Positions 1 to 5,289 of a DNA stretch of 8,096 nucleotides are shown in pieces. The position numbers and the translations under genes were made by a program. Where the stretch lies: contig CANKBT010000131.1 of assembly GCA_947479995.1 (NCBI GenBank), positions 1 to 8,096 on the forward strand, written 5' to 3'. How positions within the stretch are numbered: position 1 is the first letter of the stretch; each line of letters opens with the position of its first letter. Source of the stretch: Frankiaceae bacterium. Its GTDB lineage: Bacteria; Actinomycetota; Actinomycetes; Mycobacteriales; SCTD01. The notes beneath the pieces are model-generated. The model did no database searches and was not told where the DNA came from. It was given only the letters and a program-made list of their open reading frames with translations.

Positions 1-74
1 CACAGCCGCGACATCTCGCGGATGACCGACTCGGTGAAGCCCGCCGCCTTGGTGCTCGTCCAGTCCCTGCCCAT
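1..74 (-). CDS. PLP-dependent aminotransferase, N-terminal fragment (runs off the window)
   Basis: Only the first 24 codons are visible, reading MGRDWTSTKAAGFTESVIRE and then MSRL. The stretch KAAGFTESVIREM resembles the N-terminal helix of class I/II fold-type I aminotransferases (kynurenine/glutamine transaminase or N-succinyl-diaminopimelate aminotransferase-like). In that family this helix precedes the 'NLAQGFPDF'-type substrate loop, which would lie outside the window. I chose the ATG at 72-74 because an AGGA sits 8 bases upstream. A second in-frame ATG at 81-83 has its purine-rich tract too close. The gene follows the acetyltransferase in the same direction after 133 bases, so it probably has its own promoter, though I see no clear one. 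The catalytic lysine and the rest of the fold are not visible, so the family call rests on a short N-terminal match and the substrate is unknown. Confidence 0.55.
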   Translation of the reverse strand, partial: MGRDWTSTKAAGFTESVIREMSRL

Positions 75-82
75 GCGACGCA

Positions 83-86
83 TCCT
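83..86 (-). promoter_or_regulatory. Ribosome binding site of the aminotransferase gene
   Basis: AGGA on the minus strand, inside the purine-rich GGGGCAGGA, with 8 bases to the ATG at 72-74. It decides between the two in-frame ATG codons 9 bases apart, because it overlaps the upstream ATG and so could not serve it. Confidence 0.45.
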
Positions 87-161
87 GCCCCGTCGCGTGT
101 GCCGCACGGGAAAGGTGCACGACCCGTTCGACGGCGAGCGGCCCGCGTGGCTGTCGACGTC

Positions 162-177
162 CGGCCGCGTGCGGCCG
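162..177 (-). terminator. Candidate hairpin terminator after the acetyltransferase gene
   Basis: The arms CGGCCGC (162-168) and GCGGCCG (171-177) are exact complements. With a minimal loop this gives a 6-bp all-GC stem and a 4-base loop, about 30 bases past the stop of the minus-strand acetyltransferase gene. There is no T-run on either side, which is usual for actinobacterial terminators but also makes a chance match possible at this GC content. It is the only obvious structure in the 133-base gap 75-207. I see no convincing -10/-35 pair there for the aminotransferase. Confidence 0.3.
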
Positions 178-207
178 ACCTCGGCGGGACCGGGAGGCAC
201 CCGCGCC

Positions 208-750
208 TCACCAGGTCCGGCGCACGCTCGCCTTCGGCCCGGTGACCAGGCTGGAGGGCGGCACGTCGTCGGCGACCACCGCGCCCGCGGCGACCACGGC
301 GTCGCGACCGATGGTCACGCCGGGCAGCACGGTGGCGCCGGCGCCGATCCACGCGCCCTCCTCGACCACGATCGGCGCGCCGGTGAGGTGCAGTCGCCGG
401 TCGGCCGGGTCGACCGGGTGCCCGCTCGTGATGAAGGTGGCGCGCGGCCCGACCATGACGCGAGCGCCCAGCCGGATCCCGGCGTAGTCGAGGAACGTGC
501 AGCCCTGGTTGACGAAGACGCGCTCGCCGAGCTCCAGGTGCAGCCCGTGGTCGGTGTAGAAGGGCGGGTAGACGGTCACCCCCGGCGCGGGCGGTCTCCC
601 GAGCACCTGCGTCAGCAGCGCGAGCCGACCCTCCTCGTCCTCGAAGGGCAGCGCGTTGAGCCGCGACGTGAGCGCGGTGACCTCGCGCACCCGCGCGGCC
701 ATCGCCTCGAACTCGGGGCTGCGGATGCGCATGAGGCGGTCGTCGGGCAC
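208..750 (-). CDS. Sugar O-acetyltransferase, maltose/galactoside acetyltransferase type (left-handed beta-helix)
   Basis: This 180-residue protein matches the usual length of Maa/LacA/NodL enzymes, which move an acetyl group from acetyl-CoA to a sugar hydroxyl in the cytoplasm. Residues 10-52 form the N-terminal helical maltose-acetyltransferase domain (SRLNALPFEDEEGR). Residues 62-115 carry the family core (PPFYTDHG, FVNQGCTFLDYAGI, ITSGHPVDP). His111 in SGHPVDP is in the position of the LacA catalytic histidine. Hexapeptide turns follow (GAWIGAGATVLPGVTIGRDA), ending in a GPKASVRR tail. I chose GTG 748-750 because AGGA lies 7 bases upstream. The in-frame ATG at 730-732 would give 174 residues but has no ribosome site. 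It starts 35 bases after the PhoD-like gene and is probably co-transcribed. The natural acceptor is unknown; such enzymes often detoxify or modify free sugars. The family call is firm, the start less so. Confidence 0.9.
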   Translation of the reverse strand: MPDDRLMRIRSPEFEAMAARVREVTALTSRLNALPFEDEEGRLALLTQVLGRPPAPGVTVYPPFYTDHGLHLELGERVFVNQGCTFLDYAGIRLGARVMVGPRATFITSGHPVDPADRRLHLTGAPIVVEEGAWIGAGATVLPGVTIGRDAVVAAGAVVADDVPPSSLVTGPKASVRRTW

Positions 751-757
751 GCGGCCG

Positions 758-761
758 TCCT
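758..761 (-). promoter_or_regulatory. Ribosome binding site of the acetyltransferase gene
   Basis: AGGA on the minus strand (within GCAGGACGG), with 7 bases to GTG 748-750. It favours the GTG start over the downstream ATG at 730-732, which is preceded only by a C-rich stretch. Confidence 0.5.
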
Positions 762-785
762 GCGGGACGGGAGGCCCCGAGCGGG

Positions 786-2396
786 TCAGGCCAGCACCTT
801 CGCGAAGGAGTGCTTCAACGCCGGCCCCTCGACCGCCTTCTCCACGTGCAGCAGCGCCGACCGGCCGTCGAGCTCGAGCACGGCCACCTCGTTGCCGAAC
901 GCCGGGCCGCCGGTGATGCGCCAGGTGAGCTCGGGCGGCGCCACGCGCGTCGCCCGCGCCAGGCCCCGGCCGATGCGGCCGGCGACGCGGCTGCTGGCGA
1001 AGCGCTGGCCGACGCTGACGGCCTTGGGCAGCGGGTTGCGCAGCGGGCTGCACACCGCCTGGTAGACCCGGGTGCGCACCTCGGGGCGCGCGGTGAACCA
1101 CGCCTCGGCGAGGTACGCGAAGTGCACGTCGCCGGACAGGAAGGTGACGGTCGCCGGGGCGTTCGGCCGCGAGCCGACGTCGGCGAGCGCGCCGGTCATG
1201 CAGGCGAAGCTGGTGCCGAAGGCCGCCCAGTGCTCGAGGTCGGCGCCCTGCCGCAGCTTCTCGCCGAGCCCGGCCATGCGCTCGCCCCACACGCCGCCGG
1301 CGAGCGCCTCGTCGAACGCCTCGAGGTGGTGTACGCCCGGCGGCAGCAGGTACGGCAGCGAGGTGGCGAGCAGCAGGTGGTCGTAGTCGCCCTCGAGGTT
1401 GTCGGTGAACCACGCCCACTCGGGCTCGTCGAACATCTCGCGCCGCTCGGGGTTGAGCACCCGCCCGCAGCGCGAGTCGAGGACGAGCAGGCGCGAGGTG
1501 CCGAGGTCGCGGCGGTAGCTCCAGCGCGTCGGGCCGCCGCCGTCGGACTCGGCGTCGGCCGCCCGCGCGAAGTCGCGCAGCAGCTCCTCGCCGTCGCCGT
1601 CGTGGGCCTGCAGCGCGGCGTACAGCTCGTTGCCCGCGAGGTCCTCGGGCGAGAGGTTGCCGAGGTGCTGGTACAGCCAGTACGTCATGAGGCCGGCCTC
1701 GATGCGGCCCTGCCACCAGTCGGTCGCCTGCATCTGCTGCCGCCACGCCGCCGAGGTGTTCCAGTCGTCGCGCACGTCGTGGTCGTCGAAGACCATCGCG
1801 GACGGCACGGTCGACAGCAGCCAGCGCACCGGCGGCACCGACCACGACTCGCGGTAGAGGTGGGTGTACTCCTCGACGTCGGCGACCTCGTGCCCGGCGC
1901 CGACGCTCGTGTCGCGCCGGCTCTCGATGAAGGCGCGCGTCTCGGGCGAGATGTTCTCGTCGGCGTACACCTGGTCGCCGACGAGCAGCAGCTCGTCCGG
2001 CCAGGTGTGCGGGCGGGCGAAGCGCATCTGCTCGGCGAGGGCGTGCAGCGCGTCGACGCCGCTGCTCTCGTCGTCGAGCGGCCCGGCCACGCGGCACGAG
2101 CCGAAGGCCAGGCGCACGGCGTCGGTCGCCGCGCGGGTGCGGATGCGGCTCTCGGGCCACCCGTCCGCGGGGTCCGGCCAGACCCGCTCGCCGTCCAGGT
2201 GCACCTCGTACGGCGTGTCGCCCGACTCGGGCAGCCCGCGCACGACGACGAGCGCGTAGTGGTGGCCGGCGACGGTGAAGGTGCGGGCCCGGTGGTCGAG
2301 CACCTCGACCTCGCAGGGGGCGGCGGTCTCCACCCAGACGGTGGCGCACCCCGGCCCGACGTACCGCAGCATCGGGCCGAGCACGAGGGCGGTCAC
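786..2396 (-). CDS. PhoD-like metallophosphatase / alkaline phosphatase D family protein
   Basis: With this start the protein has 536 residues. An N-terminal beta-sandwich (about 1-90, LGPMLRYVGPGCATVWVET) leads into a calcineurin-like phosphoesterase core. The metal-site motifs appear in family order: FGSCR at 98-102, GDQVYADE at 140-147, FDDHDVRDDWN at 203-213, ATSLPYLLPP at 344-353 and SGDVHFAY at 421-428. Asp141, Asp204, Asp205, His206 and the GDVH pair Asp423/His425 are the likely metal ligands. Relatives hydrolyse phosphomono- or diesters with bound Ca/Fe or other divalent metals. I see no Tat twin-arginine or Sec signal, unlike secreted Bacillus PhoD, so it is probably cytoplasmic and its substrate is unknown. 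I prefer GTG 2394-2396 (MTALVLGPMLRYVG), as close relatives begin there and GAGG lies 5 bases upstream. GTG 2427-2429 would add 11 residues without a good ribosome site. It starts 48 bases after the TPM-like gene. Confidence 0.9.
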   Translation of the reverse strand: MTALVLGPMLRYVGPGCATVWVETAAPCEVEVLDHRARTFTVAGHHYALVVVRGLPESGDTPYEVHLDGERVWPDPADGWPESRIRTRAATDAVRLAFGSCRVAGPLDDESSGVDALHALAEQMRFARPHTWPDELLLVGDQVYADENISPETRAFIESRRDTSVGAGHEVADVEEYTHLYRESWSVPPVRWLLSTVPSAMVFDDHDVRDDWNTSAAWRQQMQATDWWQGRIEAGLMTYWLYQHLGNLSPEDLAGNELYAALQAHDGDGEELLRDFARAADAESDGGGPTRWSYRRDLGTSRLLVLDSRCGRVLNPERREMFDEPEWAWFTDNLEGDYDHLLLATSLPYLLPPGVHHLEAFDEALAGGVWGERMAGLGEKLRQGADLEHWAAFGTSFACMTGALADVGSRPNAPATVTFLSGDVHFAYLAEAWFTARPEVRTRVYQAVCSPLRNPLPKAVSVGQRFASSRVAGRIGRGLARATRVAPPELTWRITGGPAFGNEVAVLELDGRSALLHVEKAVEGPALKHSFAKVLA

Positions 2397-2444
2397 CCCT
2401 GCCTCGTGCTCGCGGCCGGGCTTGATCACACTCGCCCGGACGGG

Positions 2445-2645
2445 CTACCAGTCGCCCCCGAGGTCGCCGCCGCCGCCCCAGTCGCCGCCGCCGACGTCGA
2501 AGCCCCCGCCGCCCCAGTCGCCCCCGCCGCCGCCCCAGTCGCCGCCGCCGTCGGCGCCCTCGGCGTAGCCGTCGCCGTAGCCGTCCGCGTAGCCGCCGCC
2601 GAAGCCGCCGCCGTAGCCGAAGCCGCCGAACCCGCCGAGCCCGCC
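2445..2645 (-). repeat. Low-complexity Gly-rich coding repeat (GGGDW units)
   Basis: This is the DNA encoding the Gly-rich tail of the TPM-like protein. The 9-base unit for Gly-Asp-Trp (CCAGTCGCC on the plus strand) occurs at 2478-2486, 2514-2522 and 2535-2543, and a further GDW closes the protein at 2448-2456 with a variant Gly codon. Further upstream (about 2560-2645) the pattern shifts to Gly-Tyr and Gly-Phe units (GYADGYGDGYAEG). Spacing is irregular (36 and 21 bases), so this is in-frame amino-acid low complexity rather than a fixed-period tandem array. It is prone to slippage and length variation between strains. Confidence 0.75.
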
Positions 2646-3749
2646 GGTGAGCACCGTGCCGAGCAGCAGCCCGTCCCAGAACCGGGTGGGGTACCAGCCG
2701 CCCGGCACCCACTGCCCGCCGACGGTGCCGCCACCGAAGTGGTACGGCCGGCCGGGCTCGTACTCGGGGCTGCCCTCGACCTCCTCGTCGCCGACGCGCA
2801 CCCGCTCGCGGGCCGTGAGCTGCGGGCCGCCGGTGCCCTCGAGCGGCACGTCGGGACCGGGGTCGAGGCCGAGCCGCGTGCGCGCCAGGCGGGTGGCGGC
2901 GAGCCCCTCGGCCGCGGTGCGCCGGGCGGCGACCCACTCGCCCGGGGTGTCGGCGACCGACATGAGCGCGCCGGTCGCGGTGTAGCGCTCCGAGGCGTCG
3001 GCGAGCGCGCGCCGCGCGACCTCGTCGTCGCCCGCCGCGAGGGTCGACACGTCGTGGCCGAGCCGGTCGTAGAGCGACTGCACGTCGGCGCGGTCGGCCT
3101 CGTCGGCGTCGAGGCGGCGGCGGCGGTTCCGGCGCGAGACGAGCACGCCGGCACCGGCGAGGCCCGCCCCGACGAGGCCGAGCAGGACGGTGCCGCTGAC
3201 CCCGCCGCCCTCGACGGCGTCGTCGCCGGCCCCCGCCGCCCCGGCGGTGAGCACGGCCTCGTCGAGCGCGCGCACCGCGGAGACCACCGAGGCGGTCGGG
3301 TCGCTGCCGGTGCTCGCCGCGGCGATCCGGGCCGCCTGGCCGGTGCCGAGGCCGGTGCCGCCGCCCGCACCCGCGGTGACGCTGCCGCCGGCGGCGACCA
3401 CGAGCACGGCCCGGCTGCCCAGGCCGGGGCCGACCGACGACAGCACCGAGCGCGGGTTGCTGCCGCTCGGCAGCGCGACGACGTAGACCTGCGCGCTGGC
3501 GTCCTGCACGGCGCGGCGCACCTCGGCGGCGTCGACGTCGCTGCCGGCGAGCACCTGCACGGGGTCGGCGCGCAGCGCCTCGAGCAGCGCGGCGGGCGTG
3601 GTCTGGGAGGGCCGGTCGGGCGCGAGAGCGGGCGCGAGGGCGGGCACCGGTGCGGCGTGCGCCGCCGGGAGGGCGGACGGCACGACGACCAGCGGCAGCG
3701 CGAGGACCAGCAGCGGCAGCGCGAGCAGCAGCGCGCGGGGACGGGTCAC
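2445..3749 (-). CDS. TPM-like membrane protein with signal peptide and Gly/Asp/Trp-rich C-terminal tail
   Basis: 434 residues, starting at GTG, with a modular plan. Residues 1-33 are a Sec-type signal (basic MTRPR, long hydrophobic core, AHA-A cleavage site). Residues 48-165 form an alpha/beta domain resembling TPM/YgcG-type or Rv1476-type extracytoplasmic modules (VYVVALPSGSNPRSV, AVLVVAAGG). Residues 184-204 are a transmembrane helix followed by the basic RRNRRRR, which should face the cytoplasm. Residues 213-298 are helical and charged (SLYDRLGHDVSTL, ADASERY, RLARTRLGLDPGP), as seen in related actinobacterial proteins. Residues 325-366 carry aromatic-rich YHFGGG and WVPGGWYPTRFWDG. Residues 369-434 are a low-complexity tail with four GDW units ending in Trp at the C-terminus. 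The role is unknown; relatives are envelope proteins of undefined function. The ribosome site is weak. The gene begins 31 bases after marC-type DNA and is likely in the same transcript. Confidence 0.8.
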   Translation of the reverse strand: MTRPRALLLALPLLVLALPLVVVPSALPAAHAAPVPALAPALAPDRPSQTTPAALLEALRADPVQVLAGSDVDAAEVRRAVQDASAQVYVVALPSGSNPRSVLSSVGPGLGSRAVLVVAAGGSVTAGAGGGTGLGTGQAARIAAASTGSDPTASVVSAVRALDEAVLTAGAAGAGDDAVEGGGVSGTVLLGLVGAGLAGAGVLVSRRNRRRRLDADEADRADVQSLYDRLGHDVSTLAAGDDEVARRALADASERYTATGALMSVADTPGEWVAARRTAAEGLAATRLARTRLGLDPGPDVPLEGTGGPQLTARERVRVGDEEVEGSPEYEPGRPYHFGGGTVGGQWVPGGWYPTRFWDGLLLGTVLTGGLGGFGGFGYGGGFGGGYADGYGDGYAEGADGGGDWGGGGGDWGGGGFDVGGGDWGGGGDLGGDW

Positions 3750-3780
3750 CGCGCCGGTGTTCCCCGTGGCGCCCGATCCA

Positions 3781-4395
3781 CTAGGCGGCGTCGACGAAGC
3801 CCGTCACGGAGGTGGCGACCAGCTGCACGGCGATCGCCGACAGCAGCAGGCCGCTGATGCGCGACAGCAGCACGATGCCGGCCTCGCGCAGGTAGCGCGT
3901 GATGCCCACGGCGAAGCGCAGCGACAGGTAGAGCACCAGGTGGATGGCGAGGATGCCGACGCCGATCGCGACGTAGTCGGCGAGCACCTCGGCCTCGCGC
4001 ACGAACACGATCGTCGTGACGATCGCGCCCGGCCCGGCGAGCAGCGGCGTGCCCAGCGGCACGAGCGCGACGTTGACGTCCTTGACCTCGGTCGGGTCGT
4101 CGCCGCGGCCGGTGAGCAGCTGCAGCGCGACGATGAGCAGCAGCAGGCCGCCCGCGCCCTGCAGCGCCGGCGCCTCGATCTTCAGGAAGCCGAGCACCTG
4201 CTGGCCGACGAGCGCGAACACCGTGATGACGAACAGCGCGACGAGCACCGCCTGCCCGGCGAGCCGCTTGCGCACGGCGCTGCTGCGCCCGCCGGTGAGC
4301 CCGAGGAACAGCGGGATCGAGCCGAGCGGATCCATGATCACGAACAGCGTGACGAAGACCTCGCCGAACACCGTCGCGTCGAAGACCCCGCTCAC
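3781..4395 (-). CDS. MarC family integral membrane protein
   Basis: 204 residues, the normal size for MarC/UPF0056 proteins, six-helix inner-membrane proteins of unresolved function. They are no longer regarded as multidrug exporters. Both halves of the internally duplicated fold are visible: FVIMDPLGSIPLFLGLT at about 18-34 and PLGTPLLAGPGAIVTTIVFV at 113-132, the second containing the hallmark AGPGAI. Hydrophobic segments lie near 7-33, 47-70, 76-95, 115-135, 138-160 and 178-200, separated by the charged loop RGDDPTEVKD. The start is GTG 4393-4395, whose first three bases overlap the TGA of the PHP gene (GTGA, 4-base overlap). No Shine-Dalgarno is seen, so translation probably depends on ribosomes ending the PHP gene. 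PHP-MarC pairs occur in other actinobacteria, but no functional link is known. Confidence 0.92.
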   Translation of the reverse strand: MSGVFDATVFGEVFVTLFVIMDPLGSIPLFLGLTGGRSSAVRKRLAGQAVLVALFVITVFALVGQQVLGFLKIEAPALQGAGGLLLLIVALQLLTGRGDDPTEVKDVNVALVPLGTPLLAGPGAIVTTIVFVREAEVLADYVAIGVGILAIHLVLYLSLRFAVGITRYLREAGIVLLSRISGLLLSAIAVQLVATSVTGFVDAA

Positions 4396-5231
4396 GCCGT
4401 GAGCACCGGCATGCGCCCCTGCGCGACGAGCGCCTCGTACGCCTCCGGCGCGGTCGTGCGCTCGCCGAGCCGCACGGTCTTGTTCGCGCCGTGGAAGTCG
4501 CTGCTGCCGGTCACGAGCAGCCCCAGGTCGGCGGCGAGCCCGCGCAGGTGCGCGACGGCCGCGTCGTCGTGGTCGACGTGGTCGACCTCGAGCCCGGCGA
4601 GCCCGGCGGCGGCCATCGCGGCGACGACGTCGTCGCCGACCGTCTCGCCGCGGGCCGCGGCGCCCGGGTGCGCGAACACCGGCACCCCGCCGGCGGCGCG
4701 CACCATGCGCACGGCGTCGAGCACGTCCAGCTCCTGCTTGCCCGCCCAGTGCCGGCCGCCGGTGCCGATCCACTCCGGCGTGAAGGCGTCGGCGACGGTC
4801 GGCACCAGGCCGTGCGCGACGAGCGCCTGCGCGACGTGCGGCCGCCCGACCGCCCCCGCGGCCAGCTCCTGCACCTGCTCCCAGGTGACGCCGGTGCCGG
4901 CGGCCGCCAGCGAGGCCACCATGCGCTCCGCCCGGGTGCGGCGGCTCTCGCGCAGCTCCAGGCGCGCCGCCTGGAACGCCGGCTCCTGCGGGTCGAACAG
5001 GTACGCCAGCAGGTGCAGGCTGACGCCGCCGGCGCGGCAGCTGACCTCGGCGCCCGGCACGAGGGCGAGGCCCGGCGGCAGCGCGGCGCCCGCCTCGGCG
5101 ATGCCGGCGGTCGAGTCGTGGTCGGTGAGCGCCACGACGTCGAGCCCGGCCGCGGCGGCCTCGCGGACGAGCACCGCCGGCGGCGTCGTGCCGTCGGACG
5201 CGGTCGAGTGCGTGTGCAGGTCGATGCGCAG
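4392..5231 (-). CDS. PHP-domain phosphoesterase (TrpH/YciV-like), CTG start
   Basis: 279 residues if read from CTG. The full PHP metal site is present: His6 and His8 in RIDLHTHSTASDG, Asp37-His38 in LTDHDSTAG, Glu62 in PGAEVSC, His132 in GRPHVA, His188 in FAHPG, and Asp245/His247 in SSDFHG. Relatives of this size are E. coli TrpH/YciV (RNase AM, a 5'-to-3' exonuclease) and the Chromobacterium 3',5'-nucleoside bisphosphate phosphatase, so cytoplasmic hydrolysis of a nucleotide or RNA 5' phosphate is the likely role, by family inference. The HTH motif lies upstream of every in-frame ATG, GTG or TTG. The frame is closed by TAG at 5277-5279, and only CTG at 5229-5231 and CTG at 5265-5267 lie between. 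A perfect AGGAGG 8 bases before CTG 5229-5231 fixes the start. GTG 5172-5174 would lose the first two ligands. It heads the left minus-strand run. Confidence 0.93.
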   Translation of the reverse strand: MRIDLHTHSTASDGTTPPAVLVREAAAAGLDVVALTDHDSTAGIAEAGAALPPGLALVPGAEVSCRAGGVSLHLLAYLFDPQEPAFQAARLELRESRRTRAERMVASLAAAGTGVTWEQVQELAAGAVGRPHVAQALVAHGLVPTVADAFTPEWIGTGGRHWAGKQELDVLDAVRMVRAAGGVPVFAHPGAAARGETVGDDVVAAMAAAGLAGLEVDHVDHDDAAVAHLRGLAADLGLLVTGSSDFHGANKTVRLGERTTAPEAYEALVAQGRMPVLTA

Positions 5232-5239
5232 CGGTCGGT

Positions 5240-5245
5240 CCTCCT
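5240..5245 (-). promoter_or_regulatory. Strong ribosome binding site (AGGAGG) for the CTG-initiated PHP gene
   Basis: AGGAGG on the minus strand (CCTCCT on plus), exactly 8 bases before CTG 5229-5231. It is the strongest Shine-Dalgarno I see in the window. It supports initiation at the CTG, for which no conventional start codon is available. Confidence 0.75.
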
Positions 5246-5258
5246 CGTCGGGTGCGCG

Positions 5259-5277
5259 GCCGCCCAGGCTAGGCGGC
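5259..5277. promoter_or_regulatory. Inverted repeat in the divergent intergenic region, possible operator
   Basis: GCCGCC (5259-5264) and GGCGGC (5272-5277) are exact complements around a 7-base centre, CAGGCTA. The repeat covers the candidate -10 of the PHP gene and ends where the candidate -10 of the plus-strand gene begins, so a dimer bound here could affect both genes. Six-base GC arms are common by chance in DNA this rich in G and C, so this is a suggestion from position more than from sequence. Confidence 0.25.
5266..5271 (-). promoter_or_regulatory. Candidate -10 element for the PHP-MarC run
   Basis: TAGCCT on the minus strand fits the actinobacterial TANNNT -10 pattern. It would start transcription near 5258-5260, leaving a leader of about 28 bases that contains the AGGAGG. 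I see no good -35 (TTGAC-like) 16-19 bases upstream. A/T-rich hexamers are rare in this DNA, which gives the match some weight. Confidence 0.3.
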
Positions 5278-5283
5278 TACCGT
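5278..5283 (+). promoter_or_regulatory. Candidate -10 element for a leaderless transcript of the plus-strand gene
   Basis: TACCGT fits TANNNT and ends 6 bases before the ATG at 5290. This is the spacing expected when transcription starts at the A of the start codon. The gene has no Shine-Dalgarno at normal distance (the AGGCGG at 5271-5276 is 13 bases away), which agrees with a leaderless mRNA, common in actinobacteria. No clear -35 is seen. Confidence 0.35.
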
Positions 5284-5289
5284 CCCGGC

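Noticed and set aside
2434..2445. Small palindrome GCCCG-GA-CGGGC right after the TPM-like stop
   Set aside because: The arms are 5 bp with only a 2-base loop, too short and too common at this GC content to call a terminator or attenuator.
2448..2600. Repeated CCGCCGCCCCAGTCGCC-like units considered as a CRISPR array or intergenic tandem repeat
   Set aside because: The units are in frame, of irregular spacing, and encode the Gly/Asp/Trp tail of an open frame. There are no unique spacers of constant length.
751..2937. Upstream extension of the acetyltransferase frame to a 909-residue product on the minus strand
   Set aside because: The extra part is an out-of-frame shadow of the PhoD-like and TPM-like genes (Arg-rich, no motifs). 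Only the last 180 codons show a real family.
3750..3780. Short complementary arms (GCGCC/GGCGC) between MarC and the TPM-like gene
   Set aside because: Five-base arms separated by 12 bases in a 31-base gap are weak. Nothing indicates termination, and the genes look co-transcribed.
810..3857. A plus-strand open frame of 1015 codons antisense to the PhoD-like and TPM-like genes
   Set aside because: Its product is Arg/Ala/Gly/His-rich with no domain motif. Long antisense frames are expected when nearly every third codon base of the real gene is G or C. The opposite strand carries complete family motifs.
3598..5289. In-frame upstream extension of the saccharopine-dehydrogenase-like gene on the plus strand
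   Set aside because: The frame is open for 564 codons before ATG 5290 but encodes low-complexity Ala/Ser/Arg sequence antisense to MarC and PHP. The Rossmann motif and family length fit ATG 5290.
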